Positions 24,234 to 33,493 of a stretch of 45,494 bases of DNA are shown piece after piece (positions within the stretch are counted from its first letter, which is position 1; every line of letters starts with the position of its first letter). Under the pieces are notes generated by a model. That model was given only the letters and a program-made list of their open reading frames with translations. It was not told the DNA's origin and ran no database searches. The translations under genes and the position numbers were made by a program. Source of the DNA: JANQKX01 sp039028695 (GTDB taxonomy: Bacteria > Pseudomonadota > Alphaproteobacteria > Kiloniellales > Kiloniellaceae); the NCBI GenBank assembly GCA_039028695.1, contig JBCCHN010000032.1:1-45494 (forward strand), read 5' to 3'.

Positions 24234-26234
24234 TCAGGCGCTTTTTTTGAGGGCTTCGCCGTCGGGCGCATGGGAGCCGTCGATGAGAGGCACCTCCAAG
24301 ATTGTCAAATCGGCCTCGATTTGGCCTTTGCGCCCATCCTCGAAGGTAACCTCGGTGCTGATGTGAGCGGTGTGTGCATCGGAATAAAGTGCTTCGATAA
24401 GGGTCTCGTAGCGATCGCCGATAAAGCCTCGACGCACCTTGCGGGTTCGGGTCAGTTCACCGTCGTCGGCGTCCAATTCTTTGTGTAATACCAAAAAACG
24501 GCGAATCTGCGAGCCGGAAAGATTGCGGTCTGCGCTCAGGTCCTGGTTAACCTGTTCGATATGGCCCTTGATGATTTCGAGCACTTGATCATTTGCTGCC
24601 AGTTCTTGATAACTCGCATAGGCAACGCCGTTTCGCTCTGCCCAACTGCCCATGGCGTTCAAGTCTATGTTGATAAAGGCCGTGCAGTAATCCTTCGCGT
24701 CCCCGAAACAAACGGCCTCTTGAATGTTGGGAAAGAACTTTAGCTTGTTTTCGATGTATTTAGGGGCAAAAAGGTTCCCGTTGTTGAGCTTGCCCACGTC
24801 CTTGGCCCGGTCGATTATTTTTAAGTGACCGTCCGGATCGAAAAAGCCCGCATCCCCCGTATGGACCCAACCGTCAGCGGTTTTGGTTTTCTCCGTGGCT
24901 TCCGGGTTTTTGAAATATTCAACAAAGGTGCCGGGGCTGCGGAACAAGACCTCACCGCTGTCGGCGATTTGAATCTCCACCTGGGGCGCGGGTTTGCCCA
25001 CGGTGTCCGACCGGACTTCCCCATCGGGCTGGATGGTGATGAAGACGCTGGCCTCGGTGCTGCCGTAAAGCTGCTTTAAGTTTATCCCCAAGGAGCGGAA
25101 GAAGTCGAAAATGTCAGGCCCGATGGCTTCCCCGGCGGTATAGGCCAAGCGAATGCGTGAAAAACCCAGGGTGTTTTTCAAGGGCCCAAAGACAAAAAAG
25201 GACCCCAGCGCATAAAGCAGACGATCTTTAAAAGCCGTCATATGGCCATCCAGGATCTGGCTGCCACAACGCTTGGCGACTCCCATGAAATAATGGAAGA
25301 GCCACCGCTTGGAGCGCCCCGCATCCTCCATCCGGATCATCACCGTGGTCAGAATGTTCTCGAAAATCCGCGGCGGGGCGAAAAAGTAACTGGGCCCAAG
25401 CTCACGTAGGTCGTGCATGACCGTGTCGGCGGATTCCGGGCAACTGACACAAAAGCCGGCGACATAGCTTTGGCCATAAGAAAAGATGTTATCGCCAACC
25501 CAAGCCATGGGCAGATAGGCCAAGACTTCTTCGTCTGCGCTCAGGTTCTCCAATTCGATCCCGTTTCGCGCCGTTTTCAAGATGTTATCGAACGACAGCA
25601 TCACCCCCTTGGGCTGACCGGTGGTACCGGAGGTATAGAGAATTATCGCCGTGTCCCGGCCACTGCTGCGCCCCACCTCGTTGTCGTAAAAATCCAGATG
25701 AGTGTCGTTGTGGGCCCGGCCCTGGTCCTGGACCGTGTCGTAAGCGCTCAAAAAGTCGTGCTGGTAGTTGCGCATTCCGCGCGGGTCGGAATAGATGATC
25801 TTTTCCAGGACCGGTGCGCGATCCATAATCTCGATGAGCTTGTCGACCTGTTCCTGATCCTCAACGATGGCAAAACGGGCTTCGGCGTGATTGACCACGA
25901 AGACCATCTCTTCGGCAACGGAGTCCTGGTAAAGGGGAACGGGAATGCCGCCAGCGGCTTGGGTCGCCGTCATGGCCCAATAAAGCCGTGGCCGATTATC
26001 CCCGATGATGGCGACTTTATCGCCGCGCTTCAGCCCAAGGTCCGCAAGGCCGCCGGCCAGAGCGCGCACTTCCTCTTGCACATCCGACCAGCTCCAACTC
26101 TGCCAGATGCCTAAGTCCTTTTCCCTATTGGCCGCATGATGGGGCCGTATTCGGGCATGCTCGGCTAGAAGTTTTGGAAAAGTGTCAAGCGCCCTGTCGA
26201 TTTCAGTATTCCCTGCCACCGTGATTCTTGCCAC
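24234..26234 (-). CDS. Long-chain-type acyl-CoA synthetase (AMP-forming)
   Basis: A 666-aa ANL-superfamily enzyme, the length of long-chain acyl-CoA synthetases of the FAA1/FadD15 type, that converts a fatty or related acid to its CoA ester with ATP. The P-loop is YTSGTTGQPKG (about residues 200-210). Later motifs are KQLYGSTEAS and GWVHTGDAGFFDPDGHLKIIDRAKD with a downstream conserved KLNNGNLFAPKYIE. The C-terminal lysine domain is present. The frame begins with a GTG at 26234 with a weak ribosome site. First gene of the operon with a LivGHMJF-type importer and a PaaK-like ligase. The function probably couples import with activation (inference). Confidence 0.9.
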   Translation of the reverse strand: MARITVAGNTEIDRALDTFPKLLAEHARIRPHHAANREKDLGIWQSWSWSDVQEEVRALAGGLADLGLKRGDKVAIIGDNRPRLYWAMTATQAAGGIPVPLYQDSVAEEMVFVVNHAEARFAIVEDQEQVDKLIEIMDRAPVLEKIIYSDPRGMRNYQHDFLSAYDTVQDQGRAHNDTHLDFYDNEVGRSSGRDTAIILYTSGTTGQPKGVMLSFDNILKTARNGIELENLSADEEVLAYLPMAWVGDNIFSYGQSYVAGFCVSCPESADTVMHDLRELGPSYFFAPPRIFENILTTVMIRMEDAGRSKRWLFHYFMGVAKRCGSQILDGHMTAFKDRLLYALGSFFVFGPLKNTLGFSRIRLAYTAGEAIGPDIFDFFRSLGINLKQLYGSTEASVFITIQPDGEVRSDTVGKPAPQVEIQIADSGEVLFRSPGTFVEYFKNPEATEKTKTADGWVHTGDAGFFDPDGHLKIIDRAKDVGKLNNGNLFAPKYIENKLKFFPNIQEAVCFGDAKDYCTAFINIDLNAMGSWAERNGVAYASYQELAANDQVLEIIKGHIEQVNQDLSADRNLSGSQIRRFLVLHKELDADDGELTRTRKVRRGFIGDRYETLIEALYSDAHTAHISTEVTFEDGRKGQIEADLTILEVPLIDGSHAPDGEALKKSA

Positions 26235-26537
26235 CCTGTGCTTGCCTGTTTGCCGGCTTTGCGGCCGATCGGCTTTTTTTTAACGGTCTTCGATGGTTAT
26301 CCGGCAAACCATTGCCCAGGTGGCGTGGCACCGGCATCTGAACCCTCCCGCTCGCAGGAAATCCGCCGGTTCTTTTGATCTCTTGTGGCAGATTCCCCTC
26401 TTCTGTGTATGCCATATTGGCGGTAAAAGGCAACTGGCAAGCGACCTCAAAGTCGTTAGGGGCTTGATCAAAAAGCTGTGCAGAAGAGGTGCGAGGACTC
26501 TGTTTTGCAAGGAAAACCCACGTCCGAAGGTTGGCCT
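26235..26537. promoter_or_regulatory. Divergent control region with a 9-bp inverted repeat
   Basis: This gap lies between the acyl-CoA synthetase operon and the alpha/beta hydrolase. GTTTGCCGG (26248-26256) and CCGGCAAAC (26301-26309) are perfect inverted copies 53 bases apart, directly upstream of the synthetase start. Between them is GCCGATCGGC followed by a run of eight T on the plus strand. They may be operators for a repressor of the operon. No gene is convincing on either strand; a 76-codon minus frame here looks like chance. Confidence 0.4.
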
Positions 26538-27344
26538 GTGACGCGCGACCGCCAACAGCCCCTTTCGCAAGAGAAAATGATCCGAGCGGGTGGGCACCAG
26601 CTCTTCGTGCGTTGTCTTGGGGAAAGTCCGCCGGAAAGGCCGACTCTGGTATTCCTCCATGAAGGCTTGGGATCGGTCGCGCAGTGGCGAGCCTTCCCGC
26701 AGGCTCTTTGCGAGGTCAGCGGACTTTCCGGTATTGTCTATGACCCCTGGGGATTTGGGCGATCCGAGCGACTTGTCCTGCCGCGGCCCTTGGATTATCT
26801 GCAGCAAGAGGCAACTGGGGCGCTGCGGGACCTGCTCATCGGCCTGCAAGTTCATCGACCGATCCTGATCGGCCACAGCGATGGTGGCACCATCGCGTTG
26901 CTCTATGCGGCTCTTTACCCGGATCACCCGCTTTGTTGTATCACCGCGGCGGCCCATGTGATCGTCGAGGACATCACCCTCCAGGGCATTGAGCAGGCCC
27001 TGGTCCAGTGGCAAGAGGGCGATCTCAGAGAGCTTTTGACCCGCTATCATGGCGATGGAACCGAAGCGATGTTTCGCGGCTGGGCGGAGACATGGTTGCG
27101 GCCCGAATTTTCGGACTGGAACATGCTCGACGACCTCAAGCACATTGCCTGCCCGGTCCTGGCGCTGCAGGGTCGCGAGGATCAGTACGGCACGGTAAAA
27201 CAGCTGGAGCTGATTAAGGGATTGGCGGGTGGCCCGGTGGAATTTGAGCTAATCGCGCACTGCGGCCATGCTCCCCACCGCGAGGCCCGCGAGACCACTT
27301 TGGCGCTCATGGAAAAATTCATCAAAAGTCAAATACCTGACTAA
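26538..27344 (+). CDS. Alpha/beta-fold hydrolase
   Basis: A 268-aa serine hydrolase of the MhpC/haloalkane-dehalogenase-like group. Oxyanion region FLHEGLGSV, nucleophile elbow IGHSDGGT (the Ser in GHSDGG), a candidate acidic residue in QGREDQYG, and the catalytic His in AHCGHAPHRE. The HEGLGS motif with GHSDGG is typical of a common proteobacterial subfamily with unknown substrate. GTG at 26538 (GAAGG 7 bases upstream) is chosen. A GTG at 26478 or ATG at 26577 are alternatives. It is transcribed divergently from the acyl-CoA synthetase operon and may act on related esters (inference). Confidence 0.8.
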   Translation: MTRDRQQPLSQEKMIRAGGHQLFVRCLGESPPERPTLVFLHEGLGSVAQWRAFPQALCEVSGLSGIVYDPWGFGRSERLVLPRPLDYLQQEATGALRDLLIGLQVHRPILIGHSDGGTIALLYAALYPDHPLCCITAAAHVIVEDITLQGIEQALVQWQEGDLRELLTRYHGDGTEAMFRGWAETWLRPEFSDWNMLDDLKHIACPVLALQGREDQYGTVKQLELIKGLAGGPVEFELIAHCGHAPHREARETTLALMEKFIKSQIPD

Positions 27345-27454
27345 TAAAATAGCAGGAGTCGACTATCTAAAGCTGAAAACACTGAGGATTTCCTGGAATT
27401 CTGGGGTTTGGACGCTAATTTAGATCCGAAAATCGGGTTTTGATGTGCATGGTC

Positions 27455-27483
27455 TTGTCATGGGCGGGGATCGGACCTTTATC
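27455..27483 (+). promoter_or_regulatory. Possible sigma70-type promoter of acnA
   Basis: TTGTCA (27455-27460) and TTTATC (27478-27483) are 17 bases apart, about 105 bases before the acnA ATG. The -35 is good and the -10 is weak. Assigned by eye only. Confidence 0.3.
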
Positions 27484-27587
27484 AAAACAGGGTCATCAAT
27501 AGCCGATCGCCAGGGGGTGCACGAGGCGCCTTTCTAGGCATGGGAGTATTGGGGTTTGTGATCTCGGGAAGTGCAGGAGTGAGTTCT

Positions 27588-30257
27588 ATGGGTTCGGATA
27601 CGCTGAATACGCGCCGCACGCTCAAAGTGAGCGGCAAGGAATACGACTATTTTTGCCTGGCCGCCGCCGAGGATAGCTTGGGCGATATCTCCCGCCTTCC
27701 ATTCTCCTTAAAAATTCTCCTGGAAAACCTGTTGCGTTTTGAGGACGGCTCCAGTGTGACCGTCGATGATATCAAGGCGCTCGGCGCTTGGTTGGATCAG
27801 CGGCGCTCGGATACCGAAATTGCCTATCGGCCAGCCCGGGTGCTGATGCAAGATTTTACCGGCGTGCCGGCAGTGGTGGACTTGGCCGCCATGCGGGATG
27901 CCATGAGCGATTTGGGCGGCGACCCGCAGCTGATCAATCCCCTGTCCCCGGTGGATTTGGTGATCGACCATTCCGTTATGGTGGATGCCTTCGGCGACGA
28001 AAAAGCCTTCGGCAAAAACGTGGATATGGAGTTCCATCGAAATGCCGAACGCTATGCTTTTCTGCGATGGGGTCAGAGCGCCTTCGATAACTTCCGTGTG
28101 GTTCCGCCGGGCACGGGTATTTGCCATCAGGTGAATCTGGAGCATTTGGCGCAGGTGGTTTGGACCAAGGAACAAGACGGCACCACCATCGCCTATCCCG
28201 ATACACTGGTAGGCACGGACAGTCACACCACCATGGTCAATGGCCTTTCGGTCTTGGGCTGGGGCGTGGGCGGCATTGAGGCCGAGGCGGCCATGCTGGG
28301 TCAGCCGGTCTCCATGCTGATCCCCGAGGTGGTCGGCATGAAGTTGACCGGTTCTCTGCGCGAGGGCGCCACTGCTACGGACTTGGTACTGACGGTGGTG
28401 GAGATGCTTCGCGCCAAGGGCGTGGTGGGCAAGTTTGTGGAGTTCTTCGGCAATGGCCTGAAAACCCTGAGCCTGGCCGATCAGGCCACCATCGCCAACA
28501 TGGCGCCCGAATACGGGGCGACCTGTGGCATCTTCCCGGTTTCCGCCGAGACTCTAAATTATCTGACCTTTACCGGTCGAGATCCTGAGCAGGTAGCCCT
28601 CGTCGAGGCTTATGCCAAGGCCCAGGGCATGTGGTGGGAGGAAGGGGCGCCCGAGCCCTTGTTCACGGACACCCTAGAGCTGGACCTCGCCACAGTTGAG
28701 CCCAGTCTTGCAGGGCCGAAACGGCCCCAGGATCGGGTCCCATTGAGCGGTATGACGACCTCGGTTGGCGAAACCATGGCTACCGCGGGCGCTGGAACCC
28801 CCACGGCGGTGGCTGGCAGCGACTACAACCTGGAACCTGGCGCGGTGGTTATTGCCGCCATTACCTCCTGCACCAACACTTCCAACCCCAATGTCTTGGT
28901 GGCCGCGGGCCTTTTGGCCAAGAAGGCGCGGGAAAAGGGTCTGACGACCAAACCCTGGGTCAAGACTTCTCTTGCACCCGGCAGTCAGGTGGTGACCGAT
29001 TATTTAGAAGCGGCCGGCTTACAGGGCGATCTGGACGCTTTGGGGTTTGATTTGGTCGGCTATGGCTGCACCACCTGCATTGGCAACTCGGGGCCCCTGC
29101 CGGAGGCCATTGGGGCTGCCATTGATGAAGGTAAGTTGGCTGTCGGAGCCGTTCTATCGGGCAACCGCAACTTCGAGGGTCGGGTTCATCCGCAAACCCT
29201 TTTGAATTATTTGGCTTCGCCGCCCCTGGTGGTGGCTTATGGCCTGGCTGGAAATTTGATGGTGGATCTGTTGAACGATCCCTTGGGGGTCGGCGCCGAT
29301 GGACAGCCGGTATACTTAAAGGATATCTGGCCTAGCAACCAAGAGATCTCTTCGGTCGTGAACGCGGTATTGTCGCCCGATATGTTCAAGACCCGCTACG
29401 CCAATGTATTCCAAGGCCCGGAGCAATGGCGTTCCATTGCCACCAGTGGCGGCATGAACTATGCCTGGGAGGACAGCAGCACCTATGTGCGGTTCCCCTC
29501 CTTCTTCGAAGGCATGACCCCCGAACCGGCAGCTGTGGGCGATATTCAAGGTGCCCGCAGCTTGGCCATGCTGGGCGATTCGGTGACCACGGATCACATT
29601 TCACCTGCAGGTGCAATCAAGCGGGATAGCCCGGCCGGGGAGTACCTGAGCCAGCATCAAATCAGACCCATCGATTTCAATTCCTATGGCTCGCGCCGGG
29701 GCAATCACGAGGTGATGATGCGCGGCACTTTCGGCAATATCCGGATCCGCAACGAGTTGGCGCCGGGCACCGAGGGCGGCGTCACCCGCCATGTTCCGAG
29801 CAATGATATTCTGCCGATTTATGACGCGGCCATGCGTTATCAAGCCGAGGGTGTGCCTTTGGTCGTCATCGGCGGCAAGGAATACGGCACAGGGTCCAGC
29901 CGGGACTGGGCGGCCAAGGGCACCCGCTTATTGGGTGTCAAAGCGGTCATTGTGGAATCTTTTGAGCGTATTCACCGCTCCAACTTGGTGGGCATGGGTA
30001 TTCTTCCCTTGCAGTTCACTGGCGGGGCCACGCGGAAGACCTTAGGCCTTACTGGAGACGAAACCTTCGATATTACGGGGATTTCAGCAGGCATTACCCC
30101 AAAAATGGAGGTGAGTTGCCGTATTGGCCGAGCAGACGGTAGCCAGGAGGACATCCAATTGCTCTGCCGTATCGATACGGCCGATGAGGTCACTTACTAT
30201 CAACACGGCGGCATTTTGCACTATGTTTTGCGCAATCTGAGGCAAACTGCGGCCTAG
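27588..30257 (+). CDS. acnA: Aconitate hydratase (AcnA type)
   Basis: Interconverts citrate and isocitrate in the TCA cycle using a [4Fe-4S] cluster. At 889 aa from the ATG at 27588 (GGAGTGAG upstream), it is the usual AcnA/IRP length. The 16-residue longer frame lacks a ribosome site. Cluster cysteines are in AITSCTNTSNP and GYGCTTCIGNSGPLP. Active-site segments include GTDSHTTMVNGLSVLGWGVGG, SVTTDHISPAG, FNSYGSRRGNHEVMMRGTFGN and KEYGTGSSRDWAAKGT. The order acnA then DUF1223 is one I recall from other alphaproteobacteria. Confidence 0.97.
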   Translation: MGSDTLNTRRTLKVSGKEYDYFCLAAAEDSLGDISRLPFSLKILLENLLRFEDGSSVTVDDIKALGAWLDQRRSDTEIAYRPARVLMQDFTGVPAVVDLAAMRDAMSDLGGDPQLINPLSPVDLVIDHSVMVDAFGDEKAFGKNVDMEFHRNAERYAFLRWGQSAFDNFRVVPPGTGICHQVNLEHLAQVVWTKEQDGTTIAYPDTLVGTDSHTTMVNGLSVLGWGVGGIEAEAAMLGQPVSMLIPEVVGMKLTGSLREGATATDLVLTVVEMLRAKGVVGKFVEFFGNGLKTLSLADQATIANMAPEYGATCGIFPVSAETLNYLTFTGRDPEQVALVEAYAKAQGMWWEEGAPEPLFTDTLELDLATVEPSLAGPKRPQDRVPLSGMTTSVGETMATAGAGTPTAVAGSDYNLEPGAVVIAAITSCTNTSNPNVLVAAGLLAKKAREKGLTTKPWVKTSLAPGSQVVTDYLEAAGLQGDLDALGFDLVGYGCTTCIGNSGPLPEAIGAAIDEGKLAVGAVLSGNRNFEGRVHPQTLLNYLASPPLVVAYGLAGNLMVDLLNDPLGVGADGQPVYLKDIWPSNQEISSVVNAVLSPDMFKTRYANVFQGPEQWRSIATSGGMNYAWEDSSTYVRFPSFFEGMTPEPAAVGDIQGARSLAMLGDSVTTDHISPAGAIKRDSPAGEYLSQHQIRPIDFNSYGSRRGNHEVMMRGTFGNIRIRNELAPGTEGGVTRHVPSNDILPIYDAAMRYQAEGVPLVVIGGKEYGTGSSRDWAAKGTRLLGVKAVIVESFERIHRSNLVGMGILPLQFTGGATRKTLGLTGDETFDITGISAGITPKMEVSCRIGRADGSQEDIQLLCRIDTADEVTYYQHGGILHYVLRNLRQTAA

Positions 30258-30323
30258 CAAGCAAACGGTCCTTTATAGGAGGTTAAACTAAGGCAGGCAT
30301 AATCGGCCTTTCCGGGGGAAACG

Positions 30324-30352
30324 GTTGGGTCGGGGCTTTTGCCCGACACAAC
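30324..30352 (+). promoter_or_regulatory. Hairpin in the acnA-DUF1223 spacer
   Basis: GTTG-G-GTCGGG (30324-30334) pairs with CCCGAC-A-CAAC (30342-30352), giving 10 pairs with one internal mismatch and a 7-base loop. No U-tract follows, so it may be an mRNA-stabilising or partial attenuating structure between acnA and the next gene. Confidence 0.5.
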
Positions 30353-30403
30353 GTCACCCGAACGTGATTCGCCCGTGACGCCGGTGCGGCCTATGTTTTT
30401 GAC

Positions 30404-31216
30404 ATGAAACGCATTATCATTTTGAGCGCTGCGGCGCTTTCAATCTTTTTGGTGGTCCTGGCCGTGATGCGAGGCCCCAACACGGAAAGCCTGCGGGGGG
30501 CGGCTTTGGCCTCCTCTGAGACCCTGTTTGCGGGGACTCAGGTGGCGCAGCTTCTGGACGGCGGCGCCTTGGAACAGGCAGAACGCCCCGTGGTGGTGGA
30601 GCTTTATACATCGCAGGGCTGCTATTCCTGTCCGCCGGCCGATGACCTTCTCGGTGAGTTGGCCGATATTCCTAACCTGGTAGCCTTGTCGTTCCACGTG
30701 GACTATTGGGACTACATCGGCTGGAAAGACGAATATGCCCTGCCCGGCAACAGCGACCGGCAGCGGGACTATGCCCGCGCCCTAAAGCACCGCTTTGTCT
30801 ATACGCCGCAGATGGTCATCGATGGGGCAACCCACGTGGTGGGTTCGCGTCGAGGCCAGGTTCTCGAGACCATTGAATCCATTGCTGAGGACCAGAACGA
30901 GAGTGGTGTCACGGTGGATATCTCTGGCGGGAAAGTGCGGGTCTCCGGCGGTCAGGCCCCCGATGGGGACGCGACGGTTTGGATGGCGGTCTACGACCGG
31001 GAGAAAACCTCAGATATCACTCGCGGTGAAAACGCCGGTAAAAAACTGGCCTATCACAATGTGGTGCGCGAGTTTAGAAAGCTCGGTTCCTGGGATGGTG
31101 ACGCAGCGGAATTTGCGCTTTCGATTACTGATCCCGAGTCTCATGACGGCTGTGCGATCATCATCCAGCATGGCGAAACCGGCCGGGTGATCGCCGCCGC
31201 CGATATGACGCTTTAG
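30404..31216 (+). CDS. DUF1223 exported thioredoxin-fold protein
   Basis: At 270 aa, the N-terminal segment (MKRIIILSAAALSIFLVVLA) is a signal or anchor. The domain starts VVVELYTSQGCYSCPPADDLLGEL, the hallmark of DUF1223, a thioredoxin-like domain with a CxxC (Cys73, Cys76), and continues with VDYWDYIGWKDEYALP and YTPQMVIDG. The family is widespread in alphaproteobacteria with no assigned reaction that I know. A periplasmic redox role is inferred from the CxxC and signal. It follows acnA by 146 bases, which include a hairpin, so co-transcription is possible. Confidence 0.9.
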   Translation: MKRIIILSAAALSIFLVVLAVMRGPNTESLRGAALASSETLFAGTQVAQLLDGGALEQAERPVVVELYTSQGCYSCPPADDLLGELADIPNLVALSFHVDYWDYIGWKDEYALPGNSDRQRDYARALKHRFVYTPQMVIDGATHVVGSRRGQVLETIESIAEDQNESGVTVDISGGKVRVSGGQAPDGDATVWMAVYDREKTSDITRGENAGKKLAYHNVVREFRKLGSWDGDAAEFALSITDPESHDGCAIIIQHGETGRVIAAADMTL

Positions 31217-31238
31217 CGCTTCGCGGATCGGGTCCGCT

Positions 31239-32342
31239 CTAATCTTCTTGTGAGTTGCTGTCCAAACCAACGAGGGTTTGCTGTGCGTAGGTGTCTGCGC
31301 CCGAGGGCAGAGGGGCTGTCGGGTCTTCTGTCCATTGAGCCACGTCGGCCAAAACCACTTGCGCATTGAGGTCGCGCAGCAACATGTGCCAACCGTCCTG
31401 ATAGAGTGCCCGTACCTGCCGGGATTGGGCGCCTTGCGGCAGGTTGCGCCAGAGCTCGAATGTGGGGTCCGCCGGCACGATTTCATCTCTTTCCCCATAG
31501 AGCAGGAGCGCCGGAAGGGTGAGGCGAGGGGCTGCGGCCAGGGCGATGTCCATGAGATTCACCAAACCATAAACCGTATCCACGCGGGTTTCCTTGATCA
31601 CCAAGGGATCGCGCCCCAATTCGCGCAACATTTCGATGTTGTCCGAGGGCTGAATTTTAAGGCCGCCGCCCGAAACTTGGGCCCACGGCAAGGTATGAAC
31701 CGATATCCAAAGGGCGGTGGTCTGGTACCAGGGCATGGTGGCCCGTGCCCACACCGCCGGGGCGGCAAGAATAACCCCGTCGGCAGGGAGCGTCTGAGGG
31801 CCGTCGCTGGCCGCTAGGATGACGGCGCCGCCCATGGAGTCACCCAGAAGGAACAGGGGCAGGGCCGGATGCTGCTCCCTCAGGGCGGAAATGGCCGTGC
31901 GGAGGTCACCGGTCATGATGTCGGCACCGGCCCAGAGTCCGGTGTTCGGCGACCGGCCAAAACCCCTCTGATCGTAGGCGCACGTCTTGATTCCGCGTTG
32001 TGCCCAAAATAAGGCCGGCTGCTCAAAGGCGCTGGAATAGTCGTTAAAGCCATGCAGCGCCAGGATCAAGCGATCCGCACCGACCTCGGGTGTCCAGCAG
32101 CGCCACGGCAGCGCCAGCCCGTCGCCGGTCACTAGGTTCCCCCGTGTGATCTCCACGCCGGGTGCTTCGTCGGCACTGATCGCCTGATTGTACAGTCCGG
32201 CACTGGGATGAAGATCCGGGTCAAGCCCGGGGCCGGGCGGGGCTAGATAAGGGCTACAAGCAGCCAGGCCAACCGCGATGCAAGAAAATAGCCAAAGTGA
32301 CCAGAGGCGACTTTTTTTACCCTCGAACACTCCTTCACTCAC
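31239..32342 (-). CDS. Lipoprotein alpha/beta hydrolase (lysophospholipase-like)
   Basis: A 367-aa serine hydrolase with a lipobox (VGLAAC, Cys29 lipidated) after a 28-residue signal, so membrane-attached outside the cytoplasm. The catalytic elements are LALHGFNDYSSAF, GDSMGG (Ser169), YGERDEIVP (Asp) and DGWHMLLRD (His). It resembles the Hydrolase_4/monoglyceride lipase family (PldB). The start is a GTG at 32342 overlapping the ABC ATPase stop by 8 bases, so the two are translationally coupled. Lipid or ester substrate inferred. Confidence 0.85.
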   Translation of the reverse strand: MSEGVFEGKKSRLWSLWLFSCIAVGLAACSPYLAPPGPGLDPDLHPSAGLYNQAISADEAPGVEITRGNLVTGDGLALPWRCWTPEVGADRLILALHGFNDYSSAFEQPALFWAQRGIKTCAYDQRGFGRSPNTGLWAGADIMTGDLRTAISALREQHPALPLFLLGDSMGGAVILAASDGPQTLPADGVILAAPAVWARATMPWYQTTALWISVHTLPWAQVSGGGLKIQPSDNIEMLRELGRDPLVIKETRVDTVYGLVNLMDIALAAAPRLTLPALLLYGERDEIVPADPTFELWRNLPQGAQSRQVRALYQDGWHMLLRDLNAQVVLADVAQWTEDPTAPLPSGADTYAQQTLVGLDSNSQED

Positions 32343-33432
32343 CTTTCGGCTGTGTATGAGCGCTGCTGGTGAGCTGCAAAAAAATATCCTCCAGATCGGC
32401 TTCCTCGCTGGAGATATCGAGCACTGTCAGGCCGGCGGCCGAGAGGGCGTCCAGGATCGCCTGGACGGGGCTTTCGCTCGCGTGATAGCGGAAGGCGATG
32501 CGATGTGGATCCTTTAGGTGCCCCCCCAAGCTTTGCAGGCCAGCCGGCAGTTCGGAAAGGGTCTGGTCCACATTGAGGGTAATCTCCTTGCTATCGATGC
32601 GCGCCAGAAGCCTGTCCGTTTCTTCGCAGGCAATGACCCTGCCGTGGTTGATGATGGCGATGCGATCGCAGAGCTCCTCCGCCTCTTCCAGATAATGAGT
32701 GGTCAGCAAGACTGTTGTTCCGACCCGGTTCAGCTCCCGCACATAGGCCCAGAGCTGTTGGCGCAGTTCGATATCCACACCGGCTGTCGGCTCGTCCAAC
32801 ACCAACACGGGCGGTCGATGCACCATTGCCTTGGCGACCATGAGGCGCCGGCGCATGCCACCGGAAAGCGTGCGAGAATAGGCTGTTGCTTTGTCCGCCA
32901 GGCCGAGGGCTTTGAGGATATCGTTGCTGATGCGCTCCGCCGGCGGCACCCCGAACAAGCCGGCCTGCAGCTCCAATAACTCAAAGGGTGTGAAATAAGG
33001 ATCGACGTTCAGTTCCTGGGGCACTACTCCAATGGCCGCGCGGGATTGACGCGGGTTTTCGTCGATGTCGATACCCCAGATGCGGGCGTGCCCTCCGGTC
33101 TTGTTCACCAGACCGGCGAGGATATTGATCAGGGTGGATTTACCCGCCCCATTGGGCCCCAGCAATCCGAAAAGCGAACCCCGCGGGATGTCAAGGTCCA
33201 CATCAATCAAGGCCTTCTTTTCCTTGGTTTTGCCGCTGGCTTTATAGGTCTTGGACAGACCATTAAGGGTCACGGCCGGCGGGACCGCTGCGGCGCTTGA
33301 TATCATATCGGGTCCGTCGTGGGGAAGCGCGGCGGAGGACAGGCTTTGATCATCGGGCATGGGAATCTGGATTGGTTTTTGGGCACCCTGAAGAGGCAAT
33401 CGACTCCGTGCTGAACCAAGCGCGGAAAACAT
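32335..33432 (-). CDS. ABC transporter ATP-binding protein (ABC-2/DrrA/NodI type)
   Basis: A 365-aa ATPase with Walker A GPNGAGKST (about residues 92-100), signature LSGGMRRRLMVAKAM, Walker B VLVLDEPTAGVD and switch LLTTHYLEEAEELCD. It carries an N-terminal ~50-residue low-complexity extension, which may be partly untranslated if initiation is at Met25 (33360) or Met43 rather than 33432. The C-terminal DUF4162-like part ends DLEDIFLQLTSS, typical of ABC-2 exporters. No permease is adjacent, so its membrane partner is elsewhere. It is coupled to a lipoprotein hydrolase and diverges from the zf-CHCC gene. Confidence 0.85.
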   Translation of the reverse strand: MFSALGSARSRLPLQGAQKPIQIPMPDDQSLSSAALPHDGPDMISSAAAVPPAVTLNGLSKTYKASGKTKEKKALIDVDLDIPRGSLFGLLGPNGAGKSTLINILAGLVNKTGGHARIWGIDIDENPRQSRAAIGVVPQELNVDPYFTPFELLELQAGLFGVPPAERISNDILKALGLADKATAYSRTLSGGMRRRLMVAKAMVHRPPVLVLDEPTAGVDIELRQQLWAYVRELNRVGTTVLLTTHYLEEAEELCDRIAIINHGRVIACEETDRLLARIDSKEITLNVDQTLSELPAGLQSLGGHLKDPHRIAFRYHASESPVQAILDALSAAGLTVLDISSEEADLEDIFLQLTSSAHTQPKGE

Positions 33433-33493
33433 TGATCCTCAAGCATCAATGGGTATCATCCACATGATAGGCGGTCAACTGAGCGGAGCCACG

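Noticed and set aside
26251..26280. GCCGATCGGC followed by TTTTTTTT as a plus-strand terminator
   Set aside because: Stem is only 3-4 bp and no plus-strand gene ends there, so probably not a terminator, though it lies within a regulatory region.
26280..27143. 287-codon minus-strand ORF over the alpha/beta hydrolase
   Set aside because: It is an antisense shadow. The plus strand has the GHSDGG and CGHAPHRE catalytic motifs.
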